Below are positions 52,038 to 60,250 of a stretch of DNA of 64,000 bases, in pieces. The notes beneath the pieces were generated by a model, which was not told where the DNA came from, did not search any database, and worked only from the letters and a program-made list of their open reading frames with translations. Origin of the DNA: Paraburkholderia aspalathi (lineage in GTDB: Bacteria; Pseudomonadota; Gammaproteobacteria; Burkholderiales; Burkholderiaceae); contig NZ_FPBH01000005.1 of the NCBI RefSeq assembly GCF_900116445.1, positions 62,001 to 126,000 of the forward strand. Reading direction: 5' to 3'. The translations under genes were made by a program, and so were the position numbers. Each line of letters opens with the position of its first letter. The first letter of the stretch is position 1.

Positions 52038-54251
52038 TTAGCTCCCTTGCAGCCGAATATCACGCGACGACGCCCCGACGTACACCGTCCCGCCAGGCAC
52101 ATACCGCCAGCCATTGCGCGACGTATCCCACACGCTTTGCATGCGCGGTGTGACCGTGATACGGACGTGGCGTGCATCGCCGGGGTTCAGGCCGATCTTC
52201 TCCCAGCCGACCAGACGTCGCGGCGGCTCGTCGCGGTAGGGCACACCGAGATACACCTGCGGCACTTCCGCGCCCGCCATGCGGCCATCGTTGCGCACTG
52301 TGAACGACACGTCGATCGCGCCGTCAGGGCGATGTTTCACCGAAAGCCCCGAGTACGAGAAATGCGTGTAGGACAGCCCATATCCGAACTCGAACATCGG
52401 GGTAATGTTTTTCGCGTCGTACCAGCGGTAGCCCATGTTCAGCTTCTCTGCGTAGACAGGATCCGGTTCGAACGCGCCGTTTTGCCCCCACGTCGGCGTA
52501 TCCTGATCGCGCACAGGGAAGGTGACGGGCAACTTGCCGGAAGGATTAACCTTGCCGAACAGCACGTTCGCAATCGCATTACCGCCGCCTTCACCCGGAT
52601 ACCAGGCTTCCACGATTGCCGCCACACGATCCTTCCACGGCATCAGCACCGGGTTGCCGCTTTCCACAACAACGATCGTGCGGGGATTGGCGTGCGCGAC
52701 CGCGTCGACGAGCGCATCCTGGTTCGACGGATTCGCAAGGCTCAGACTTTGCAAATCGCCGAAGTCTTCACCCGCCGGCTGCGCGACGACGACAATTGCG
52801 ACATCCGAGCGAGCCGCGAGCGCCGCCGCCTGATCGATCTCCTGTTGCGTGTACGCGCGAAACGGCGTTTGCTGATCGCTGTTGCCCGCAAAGCTCACCT
52901 GTGCCGACGGTGCGAGCGCGCGAATCGCGGCAACAATGGGTGTGTTCAGCTTCAGCCACGGATTGGTCCACCAACTGCATCCAGTCGATGTGCCGAACGT
53001 CAAGCCGCCGCAACCCGCGAATGCCCCCGTAACCGGGTCACGTGTATTGCCTGACCCGCCGCCCGTCAGCACGGCTGCATCCGCGTGTCCGCCAATCACT
53101 GCAATCCGTGAGAGCGAGGCTGCGGAGAGCGGCAACTGGTTACTGTCGTTCTTGAGCAAGACCATCGACTGCTCGGAGACCGCCTGTGCGAATGCGTTCG
53201 CGCCAGCGAAGTTTATCGTGGCGCCCCCCTTCGCAGGATCATCCATCACACCGACGCGAATCATCACGTACAGCTTGCGACGCACCATGTCGTCGAGACG
53301 CGCGGTCGATACCGATCCGTTCGCGATCGCCTGCCGAACTGCCGTAGGTGTCAGATAGACGGTGGAGCCGACGTCTTCTTCCTCGTCGAGGCCCGCGTTG
53401 ATCGCGTTTGCTGTGCTATGCGTCGCCCCCCAATCCGACTGGACCTGTCCTTCAAAGCGCCAATCATTCTTTAGCACGTCGTTCAGCAGATGCGCGTTCT
53501 CACACGCATAGTCGCCATTGAGCCGGTTATAGCTGCACATCACGCTGCCTGGCTGCGCGCGCTTTGCGGCAATTTCAAACGGCAATAGATAAAGCTCGCG
53601 CAGCGTGCGCTCGTCGATCTGGCTGTTGCCGCCCCCACGGTTATGTTCCTGCTCGTTGCCGGCGTAGTGCTTGATCGTGGCGATGACTTTCTCACTCTGC
53701 GTGCCGTCCGTGCGCTCGGCGAGCATCTCGCCGGCGAGCACTGGATCTTCGCCGAGGTACTCAAACAGCCGGCCACCGCGCGGCTCGCGCGCGAGATTCG
53801 TACCGCCGCCAAGTCCCATTCCGAAGCCCTGCGCACGCAGTTCTATCGCAACCTGTCGGCCGAAATTGGAAGACAGGCGGCGATCCCAGCTTGCTGCAAG
53901 CGCGATCGTTGCCGGGAAGGTCGTGCTGGCCTGCGACGTGCTGCCGGAGCCCGTCGCGGAGTCGACCATGTTCAGATCAGGAATGCCGAGACGCGGTACC
54001 CCTTGAATGTAGCCTGCACCACCTCCCGGCACGGCAGACATTGCGTATTCCGAATGAATAAATTGCAGCTTTTCGTCGAGCGTCATCTTGCTGACGAGGG
54101 TGTCGGCGCGCCGATGCGCGGCGGCCGATCCGAACGCGTTCATCGCAGCTGAAGTGGGCGCGAAATCAAGTGAAAAGTCGGGTACATCCGCACGGGCAGC
54201 GACGCACACGGCCGCCGCTAACGCGACTGCTGGCCATAGTTTCTTCTGCAT
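52038..54251 (-). CDS. GH3 beta-glucosidase
   Basis: 737 residues with a signal peptide ending near VAARA. N-terminal GH3 barrel motifs include KMTLDEKLQFIH, KHYAGNEQEHNR and the nucleophile Asp in GQVQSDWGATHST near residue 275. The GH3 C-terminal alpha/beta domain and a fibronectin-III-like end (YGLSYTHFSYSGL, NDGRMAGAEVPQVYL) complete the usual three-domain layout. It hydrolyses beta-glucosides or beta-xylosides in the periplasm. It is not close to the GH27 pair but likely serves the same plant-polysaccharide use. The start follows GAGACAACT. Confidence 0.93.
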   Translation of the reverse strand: MQKKLWPAVALAAAVCVAARADVPDFSLDFAPTSAAMNAFGSAAAHRRADTLVSKMTLDEKLQFIHSEYAMSAVPGGGAGYIQGVPRLGIPDLNMVDSATGSGSTSQASTTFPATIALAASWDRRLSSNFGRQVAIELRAQGFGMGLGGGTNLAREPRGGRLFEYLGEDPVLAGEMLAERTDGTQSEKVIATIKHYAGNEQEHNRGGGNSQIDERTLRELYLLPFEIAAKRAQPGSVMCSYNRLNGDYACENAHLLNDVLKNDWRFEGQVQSDWGATHSTANAINAGLDEEEDVGSTVYLTPTAVRQAIANGSVSTARLDDMVRRKLYVMIRVGVMDDPAKGGATINFAGANAFAQAVSEQSMVLLKNDSNQLPLSAASLSRIAVIGGHADAAVLTGGGSGNTRDPVTGAFAGCGGLTFGTSTGCSWWTNPWLKLNTPIVAAIRALAPSAQVSFAGNSDQQTPFRAYTQQEIDQAAALAARSDVAIVVVAQPAGEDFGDLQSLSLANPSNQDALVDAVAHANPRTIVVVESGNPVLMPWKDRVAAIVEAWYPGEGGGNAIANVLFGKVNPSGKLPVTFPVRDQDTPTWGQNGAFEPDPVYAEKLNMGYRWYDAKNITPMFEFGYGLSYTHFSYSGLSVKHRPDGAIDVSFTVRNDGRMAGAEVPQVYLGVPYRDEPPRRLVGWEKIGLNPGDARHVRITVTPRMQSVWDTSRNGWRYVPGGTVYVGASSRDIRLQGS

Positions 54252-54793
54252 AGTTGTCTCTCCGAGATTCTGCTTTTGTTGGAATGCGGAAGCGGAGCGA
54301 GTCCGACAGGTTCACAGCGGACACGAAGGCTGGCGACGCAGGATGGCTGCGCAAACGTTTGCCTGCCCGAGCGGAATCGGGACCATCGGATTGACTGTAG
54401 CGACTCTCCGTGCAACGTAATGTAAGAATGTAGTCTGACTACAGCATCAGTACTTCTACTAATACGATGCGTTTTTATGCTGAATGAGGGTCGCCCGGTA
54501 AAAATTAACAGCGATTAAATGCATTGAGCACGTAAATCCAATGCATTCAGCACGACGAGCTCTGCCCAGTGCGGCTAAGCTTCAATTTCACGAAATGAAA
54601 TATATCGGTCTATTTTGGTGTCAACGATTATTTTCATTCAAATTGCAGGCGGCTGTCCAATTCCAATGAAATCTGGCGTTCGCCGGCTCCGAGGCTCCAT
54701 CGAATATGTACTCCGTGATCTGGACCGTCACATGGACATTCGTGCGACTACCCCGTTTTCTGAGCGGCCGTTTCGATCACAACGACGCGTGAT
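54252..54793. other. AT-rich intergenic stretch
   Basis: Over 500 bases between the GH3 and PAP2 genes. It is noticeably AT-rich in its middle (54420-54620). No convincing gene is present: the plus-strand frame beginning 54615 overlaps the PAP2 gene antisense and has no ribosome site. The GH3 promoter must lie here. I see nothing else. Confidence 0.5.
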
Positions 54794-55489
54794 TCATAGA
54801 TGTTTGAGCGCAATGTTCGCCAGCGTGCGCAGTTCGTCGAACTGCGTAACGAGTTCGAGGCAGAGAATAAAGGCCAGCGCCGCTGAAGGTCCCGGGCAGC
54901 GGTCAATCCATCGCAGCGCCGGAGTCGCATAGCGCACGCGGATCACACGTCGCGTCATGACATAAGTAATTCCGATTCCCACAGCGGCGCCCACCAGCAA
55001 ATCGGTTGGGTAGTGAAAGCCGAGATAGGCGCGCGGAACGCAAATGAACAGCACGGTATAGAGAATCGCCAGTACACCGATGCCACGCGACACGAGGAAG
55101 ATGCCGGTGGCGACCGCCATCCATAGCATCGCGTGATCGCTAGGGAAGGAACTCCAACTTGTCAGCAGTGCTTCCTTGATATTGCTACCGGCAAACTGCA
55201 GATGCAGTTCGGCGCTATATACGGGGCGCACTCTGAACGGCAACCAGTGAGTCAGCAGTCTTCCGACGAAGAGCGCCACGAGGCCACTGAGAAGCGTCGC
55301 GAGAACCATTTCTCGTCGCCATTCGCGGCGCTCGTCCTTCTGAAACCACATCCACCACAGCACGGGAATGAGTACGAGGCCTTTGAAGGTGTAAAGGTCG
55401 GCGATGCTTTCTATGGATTGGGTCGCGAAATGGCCGAAGTGTACGTTGGACAGATATATTTCTATAGACGAATCGAAGCTATTCATCAT
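54794..55489 (-). CDS. PAP2-family membrane phosphatase
   Basis: 231 residues with about six transmembrane helices. The acid phosphatase motifs are SSFPSDHAM and RAYLGFHYPTDLLVGA, containing the catalytic His pair; the first Arg/Lys motif is represented by FRVRPVYS. It probably dephosphorylates undecaprenyl pyrophosphate or another lipid phosphate at the outer face of the inner membrane. The start (two consecutive Met codons) has no clear ribosome site. It stands alone. Confidence 0.92.
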   Translation of the reverse strand: MMNSFDSSIEIYLSNVHFGHFATQSIESIADLYTFKGLVLIPVLWWMWFQKDERREWRREMVLATLLSGLVALFVGRLLTHWLPFRVRPVYSAELHLQFAGSNIKEALLTSWSSFPSDHAMLWMAVATGIFLVSRGIGVLAILYTVLFICVPRAYLGFHYPTDLLVGAAVGIGITYVMTRRVIRVRYATPALRWIDRCPGPSAALAFILCLELVTQFDELRTLANIALKHL

Positions 55490-55839
55490 TTTTTATGAAA
55501 CTTGGCTAGTCGCATCGAGGCTAGCATAGCCCACTGAATGCGCTGCATTTATTGGTGCTTTCCTTCACTGGCTGCACTCCGAGACGCGCCGCACAGTTCG
55601 CAGGATGGCAACCATCGCCAGGTGATGCAGGCGCGCGTCAAATAAAGCGCGATGGAGGGAATCGCGGAGTCCTTCGCTGCGGTCGGGCCTCTTGCGCCGC
55701 TACAGCGACTGAAGAAGCTGGCGTGGTTCATCAAGCGCTGGCTCCGGCTCACATGAGAATCGTCAGCGCAGCGCTGCGAAAGGTATTCGGCGTTTCGGAC
55801 TTAACCTTTGATTGAACCACGCCGTTTTTTAATCAACGT
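55490..55839. other. Intergenic stretch without a convincing gene
   Basis: Two overlapping short frames on opposite strands occupy most of this stretch (55549-55752 minus, 55552-55815 plus). Neither has a ribosome site, a signal peptide or a recognised pattern. I leave both out as genes. Confidence 0.5.
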
Positions 55840-56280
55840 TCAGTCATGGTGACGATGTTTGTGATGGCGCTTGTTCGGTCGGTAGCCGCGGGCATAGTCG
55901 TCCGAGTACGAATTGGACCGCGACATGTTGCCGCCAAGCGCTGAACCCGCGCCGCCGCCCACAGCCGCGCCGACGAGGCCGCCCGTGCGGCCGCCCATCG
56001 CATTGCCTGCCGCTGTGCCGGCACCGCCGCCGAGCGCACCACCGATGATGGCGCCCGTGCGTTCCCTGCGGTTTGACGTGACTGCGCCGCCGGCGCCGCC
56101 GCCAATTGCACCGCCAATGACGGAACCGGTGCTGCCGCCTACTGCGCCACCCAGGGCAGCACCGGCTACGCCGCCGAGCGCGCCGCCAAGGGCATTGTTC
56201 ATATCGCCGGCCACCGCGGGTAACGACGCTGCAGTGGTGAGCGCTGCAATGGCCACAATCTGGAAAATTCTCTTCGACAT
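55840..56280 (-). CDS. Secreted glycine-zipper protein
   Basis: 146 residues with a signal peptide ending VAG. The central ~90 residues are repeats of Gly-x-x-x-Gly (for example GGALGGVAGAALGGAVGG), the glycine-zipper pattern that packs helices in the membrane, and the C terminus is a His/Arg-rich tail (NKRHHKHRHHD). Proteins of this kind insert in the outer membrane or bind envelope components. The His-rich end may bind metal. Function is unknown. It stands alone. Confidence 0.85.
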   Translation of the reverse strand: MSKRIFQIVAIAALTTAASLPAVAGDMNNALGGALGGVAGAALGGAVGGSTGSVIGGAIGGGAGGAVTSNRRERTGAIIGGALGGGAGTAAGNAMGGRTGGLVGAAVGGGAGSALGGNMSRSNSYSDDYARGYRPNKRHHKHRHHD

Positions 56281-56611
56281 AAAAAGGTCTTTAGTTTTTG
56301 GGACGGCGCCGAGTATAACCGCCCCACGAAAGCATTTTGTAACCTACCAGTTGGGGCCTCGGTAAGAGGTGTAACAAAATGATCCGATGGCTTTTTAGTG
56401 GAACGCTTTCGGCGCCATTGGCGTCAGGCGGCCGCGAAGGTAGGGAGTAGTCGGCCGGAATCGAGTCGTGAAAGATGTCGGCGCTCCTGATCTGGCAGGC
56501 GCATCCGGAACGCTACATTTGTGTGTATGACCGTAGATGGCGCCCTGCTATCCTGTTTGAACTACACGCTGCCCTATCCGCGGGCAGCGAATTTCCTGAT
56601 CGAGCGCCGTC
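56281..56611. other. Intergenic region upstream of the hybrid kinase
   Basis: About 330 bases separating the divergent glycine-zipper and kinase genes. A short plus-strand frame from 56527 is not protein-like. It must contain the promoter of both genes; I see no clear regulatory sequence. Confidence 0.45.
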
Positions 56612-58474
56612 ATGAGATCGTCAGGCCTCAGGGTGCGCAGGTTCAGCTCGGCGGCTCAGGAACGCGCGTTCCGGATGGACTATGCGCGGCGCTTCTTCGG
56701 ACAGCGCAGGCTCGCCATCACAATCTTCACCGCGTTGTGGGTCGCGTTTTCCATCCGCGACTTCCCCCGGTTAAACGTACTCGATCCCGCCCATCTGCAC
56801 CACAACGAGCTCATTTTCCTGAGAGTCGCCGGCGCGATCGGAATGGCGATTCCCGTGCTGTTCTGGACCCCTCGCGCACTCGATGAACGTTGGGCCGTCG
56901 GGCTGCTCAGTGTCTGGACGATCAGTTGCTGGTTCGCCACCCTGAGAATGCTGCAGTTCTATCCGGGCGACCTTGGCTGGCGCGAAGTCTATCCAGTGCT
57001 GATGTTTTCCCTTTTCGTGATATTCATGGCTTTTCGGCTTCGGGTGATCACGGCGGCATGGCTAATCGGGATATGCGTCGTCAGCTATCTGGTCATGCTT
57101 TATTTCAAACCCGTCGGCGGGAGTGTCGAACTGCGCGTGGAGTCAGTGGCTGCACACGCCACGATGCTGCCGTTGATGTCTATTGTCGGCGTGCTGCTCA
57201 GCATTCCGCTGGAACGTGCCGCGAGGCGCGAATTCATCTACCGGCGCACCTTGCGTGCGGCCAAGGCGCGCGTCGAAGCGGCGTCGCGCGCGGTCAACGA
57301 GCAAAACAAACGCATGCAGGAGCTCGTCAAGGAGAAAGAACGGTTCTTTTCATCGGCGTATCACGACATCCAGCAGCCTCTCGCCGCCATCAACCTTTTC
57401 ATCCGAAGCGCCCGGACGAGGATCAAGGACGGCCACGCTGTGGATCGCGAGCTCGATGTCATCGAGGAGACCGCGTCCGACATCCTCGACATGTTCAAGG
57501 ATATTCAGGACTACAGCGAGCTGGGTTCATATGTTCCCCATGTCGTACCTGTCGATACCCACGGCCTGTTGACCGAGGTCTTCGAGCAATACCGGGAGAC
57601 GGCGCGATTGCGTGGCATCGATCTAAGAATCGCGGGGCGGCGACGGCACCCGCCTTCCATCGAAACCGACCGATCGCTCTTCAAGCGGTCCGTGTCGAAT
57701 CTCGTATCGAACGCGATCAAGAACACGTCATCGGGTGGCGTTGTGCTTGGCTGGGTGCAACTGAATGAACAGCTGCGCGTCGATGTATGGGATACAGGCA
57801 TCGGTATTGCGCCCGCCCATCGGGATGCGATTTTCTCCGAGTATTATCAGATCAACAATCCGGGGCGCGATCGTTCGAAAGGGTTGGGACTGGGGCTTTC
57901 GATTGTGCATCGTGCGATCCATATTCTGCCGGGACACAGCATGAGTTTCGCCTCGGTGGAAGGGCGCGGATCACGCTTTTCCCTTTACGCGACGGTTTCG
58001 GCATCAACCCCGATCGTCGGGACACATGCTCAGGATGGCGACGTCTACACGCCCGATCTCACTGGCACGTTCATGCTCCTGTGCGACGACGAGCCTACTG
58101 TCCTCGAAGGCCTGAGGCGTCTTTTCTCAAGCGCGGGCGCGCTCGTGTACGCCGCCGATTCGATGGCTGGATTCGAAGCCATCCTTGCCGATGACAGCCG
58201 TATTCCCGATCTCATCGTCGCCGATATCCGCCTGCGCGACGGAGCCACCGGCAAGGAGGTTGCTAGTCAGATCAGGCGTCATTTCGCATGGGCGGGCGTT
58301 ATTCCCGTCGCATTTATCACCGGCGAACTGCTGTCCGATCACGTCCTTCGCGACTTCCCCAAACCGTTCGTGCTATTGCGCAAGTCCTCCGCCCCTAAAG
58401 ACCTGCTGGCGGAGATCAGCCGGTACGTGAGCGCTCAGCGGAAGATGAAATTCGATCTCGCGAACGATCAGTGA
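56612..58474 (+). CDS. Hybrid sensor histidine kinase/response regulator
   Basis: 620 residues. About six transmembrane helices in the first 200 residues form the sensor. A coiled coil follows (EAASRAVNEQNKRMQELVKE), then the phospho-acceptor helix with His in AYHDIQQPLAAI, the HATPase domain with NLVSNAIKNTSSGG, DTGIGI and KGLGLGLSIV, and a C-terminal receiver with Asp in IVADIRLRDG. The receiver Lys context (LLRKSS) lacks the usual K-P. Start is ATG 56612; ATG 56675 is possible. A LuxR-type response regulator follows, and two small secreted proteins come after that. Confidence 0.93.
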   Translation: MRSSGLRVRRFSSAAQERAFRMDYARRFFGQRRLAITIFTALWVAFSIRDFPRLNVLDPAHLHHNELIFLRVAGAIGMAIPVLFWTPRALDERWAVGLLSVWTISCWFATLRMLQFYPGDLGWREVYPVLMFSLFVIFMAFRLRVITAAWLIGICVVSYLVMLYFKPVGGSVELRVESVAAHATMLPLMSIVGVLLSIPLERAARREFIYRRTLRAAKARVEAASRAVNEQNKRMQELVKEKERFFSSAYHDIQQPLAAINLFIRSARTRIKDGHAVDRELDVIEETASDILDMFKDIQDYSELGSYVPHVVPVDTHGLLTEVFEQYRETARLRGIDLRIAGRRRHPPSIETDRSLFKRSVSNLVSNAIKNTSSGGVVLGWVQLNEQLRVDVWDTGIGIAPAHRDAIFSEYYQINNPGRDRSKGLGLGLSIVHRAIHILPGHSMSFASVEGRGSRFSLYATVSASTPIVGTHAQDGDVYTPDLTGTFMLLCDDEPTVLEGLRRLFSSAGALVYAADSMAGFEAILADDSRIPDLIVADIRLRDGATGKEVASQIRRHFAWAGVIPVAFITGELLSDHVLRDFPKPFVLLRKSSAPKDLLAEISRYVSAQRKMKFDLANDQ

Positions 58475-58681
58475 TTGAAAGCGTCCCGGGCGCGGTGGTT
58501 CTTCGAGTACGCTTGATTCGTCTAATGATGGGCGAAAACCGCCACTTTTCAGGCGACGCCATTTAGATCAGCCGCCACTGTGTACTATCTGACCTGAATA
58601 CATTGGACGATCACTACCGGTTTGGCCATCTTCCGATGTGTAATTGCAGCTCGGCTCGAAGCAGTTCCAGGAGACGATGGG

Positions 58682-59431
58682 ATGCGCGTACTGATCGTCG
58701 ACGACCATGAACTGTTCAGAGCCGGATTGGCGCTTCTGCTGACGGAGCTCTTTCCGGACATCGAGTTGCTGCACGCGAGCACATTGTCGCAGGGGATGAA
58801 TCATGCGCTTGGCGAGCTCCTGAACATCGTTTTTCTCGATCTCGACCTGCCCGATGGCAACGGTTGCAATGCGCTTGCCGAATTGAAGGAGTCGCGACCG
58901 TCGTTACCGGTGATCGTGATATCGGCCGATGAGCGAGTGGAAACCATCAGTCGATGCATCCAGCTCCGCGCCATGGGATACGTGCCCAAATCGTCACCGC
59001 CTGAAGCGCTTCGTGCGGCGATAAGCGCGGTGCTTGCCGGGGGCGTGTTCCTGCCAGCCTCCAGCATCGCCAGTCTCAGTCGTGACATGGACGCTGACAA
59101 GGCGCCGGCAAATGGACCTGAAGATAAACAGCCGCGCGTTAAATCGGACACGAGCAATGCGTCCGAGCTGGGGCTCACACCGAGAGAGTTCGAAACGTTG
59201 GCGTGGCTGGTGCGCGGACTTCCGTCCAAGGCCATTGCCGTGAGAATGGGGCTCGAGGACATTACGGTACGGAAATACATCAGTCATCTGCTTGCGCATT
59301 TCAATCTGCGGCGCCGTACGGAACTCATCGTCATGCTGGCGGATAGAGGGGTCAGGCTGGGTGTCCCGCCGGTTACGGATCCGGCGCTTGACCGAAGCCT
59401 GCCGGCTGATGGCGGGCACCCAACCGCCTGA
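58682..59431 (+). CDS. LuxR/NarL-family response regulator
   Basis: 249 residues from ATG 58682, with AGGAG 8 bases upstream. The receiver domain shows the acidic pair in VDDHE, the phosphorylated Asp in VFLDLDLPDG and Lys in YVPKSS. The C-terminal helix-turn-helix reads LGLTPREFETLAWLVRG, then KAIAVRMGLEDITVRKYISH. It is the output of the kinase encoded 207 bases upstream. The two small secreted-protein genes that follow on the same strand are plausible targets, though this is inferred from proximity. Confidence 0.93.
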   Translation: MRVLIVDDHELFRAGLALLLTELFPDIELLHASTLSQGMNHALGELLNIVFLDLDLPDGNGCNALAELKESRPSLPVIVISADERVETISRCIQLRAMGYVPKSSPPEALRAAISAVLAGGVFLPASSIASLSRDMDADKAPANGPEDKQPRVKSDTSNASELGLTPREFETLAWLVRGLPSKAIAVRMGLEDITVRKYISHLLAHFNLRRRTELIVMLADRGVRLGVPPVTDPALDRSLPADGGHPTA

Positions 59432-59650
59432 CTATCAGATTGACAAGTCTGGTCGCGAACGATCGTAGTGCATACATCTTTCGCCGACGTTTGCTGTCCA
59501 CCACCTACGCATGTGCGTTGCGACGGCACTTCCCCTGACCAAGAATGGATATGACAGCAACGCTGAGGGTGCATTCGTCGAGTGCACCCGGAGCGGTTGG
59601 TCGTCGTGATGAGCTGATATGGAAAACTCAACGCAGATAAAGGAACCAAC

Positions 59651-59899
59651 ATGAAATCACCACTGATAGTCGTATCCGCTGCCGTGCTGTTTGTTGTGGC
59701 CGGTACTGCGCATTCGCAAGGCACGCCGCAAACCTCTCAGCCCGTCCCGCAAGAAAACGCCGCGACACAAGCCAATGATCCGAGCGCGGGCATGGAAGCA
59801 TACGGCGGCACGCCCGACACACGGGTACAAGGCGGTACAAAAAATGTCAGACCGTGCCGGATGGATCCTCAATGCAACGTTTTTTTCGGAGGGAGCTAA
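59651..59899 (+). CDS. Small secreted protein with C-x5-C tail (copy A)
   Basis: 82 residues with a signal peptide ending near HSQ and a ribosome site AAAGGA. The mature part is Pro/Gln/Asn-rich and flexible. The C terminus reads PCRMDPQCNVFFGGS: two Cys five residues apart followed by [N/D]-[V/I]-[F/Y] and Gly-Ser at the end. The protein encoded 81 bases downstream ends the same way, although the rest is different. No family is recognised. A disulfide loop at the very C terminus is inferred. Confidence 0.7.
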   Translation: MKSPLIVVSAAVLFVVAGTAHSQGTPQTSQPVPQENAATQANDPSAGMEAYGGTPDTRVQGGTKNVRPCRMDPQCNVFFGGS

Positions 59900-59980
59900 C
59901 AGGCGCGCGAGGCGAGACGATTTCAAGAGCTAGCGGAATGGGCGTCGCTAACGCAACCCGTTGATGACGAAGGTGAAGAA

Positions 59981-60250
59981 ATGAAAGTGCAACCCTCGGC
60001 CGTAACCGTCGTGCTATTCCTGCTGACCGCGGCCAGCGCTGCCGACGCTCAGGAAATGCAACCGTCAGACGTCCCTAGCCACTCATCCAGTCAGCAGTCG
60101 ATGAATTCATCGCAGCGGGCAATGCCGATGGGCGGCGACAGCACGTGGGACCATGGAGCCCAACCGGGCGGACGAAATGGCTACGGCAAAACCCGAGACG
60201 GTCAACCGTGCGTGGTGGGGCTGTCGTGCGATATCTATCAGGGTAGTTAG
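59981..60250 (+). CDS. Small secreted protein with C-x5-C tail (copy B)
   Basis: 89 residues with a signal peptide ending ADAQ and a purine-rich ribosome site (GAAGGTGAAG). The mature part is Ser/Gln/Gly-rich with Met and His (MPMGGDSTWDHG). The C terminus PCVVGLSCDIYQGS repeats the pattern of the preceding protein: Pro-Cys, five residues on Cys-[N/D]-[V/I]-[F/Y], and a final Gly-Ser. It overlaps the stop of the convergent molybdenum-enzyme gene by 4 bases. Function is unknown. Confidence 0.7.
   Translation: MKVQPSAVTVVLFLLTAASAADAQEMQPSDVPSHSSSQQSMNSSQRAMPMGGDSTWDHGAQPGGRNGYGKTRDGQPCVVGLSCDIYQGS

Noticed and set aside
52020..53054. Plus-strand frame over the end of the GH3 gene
   Set aside because: Antisense to conserved GH3 and fibronectin-like sequence; Arg/His-rich with no ribosome site.
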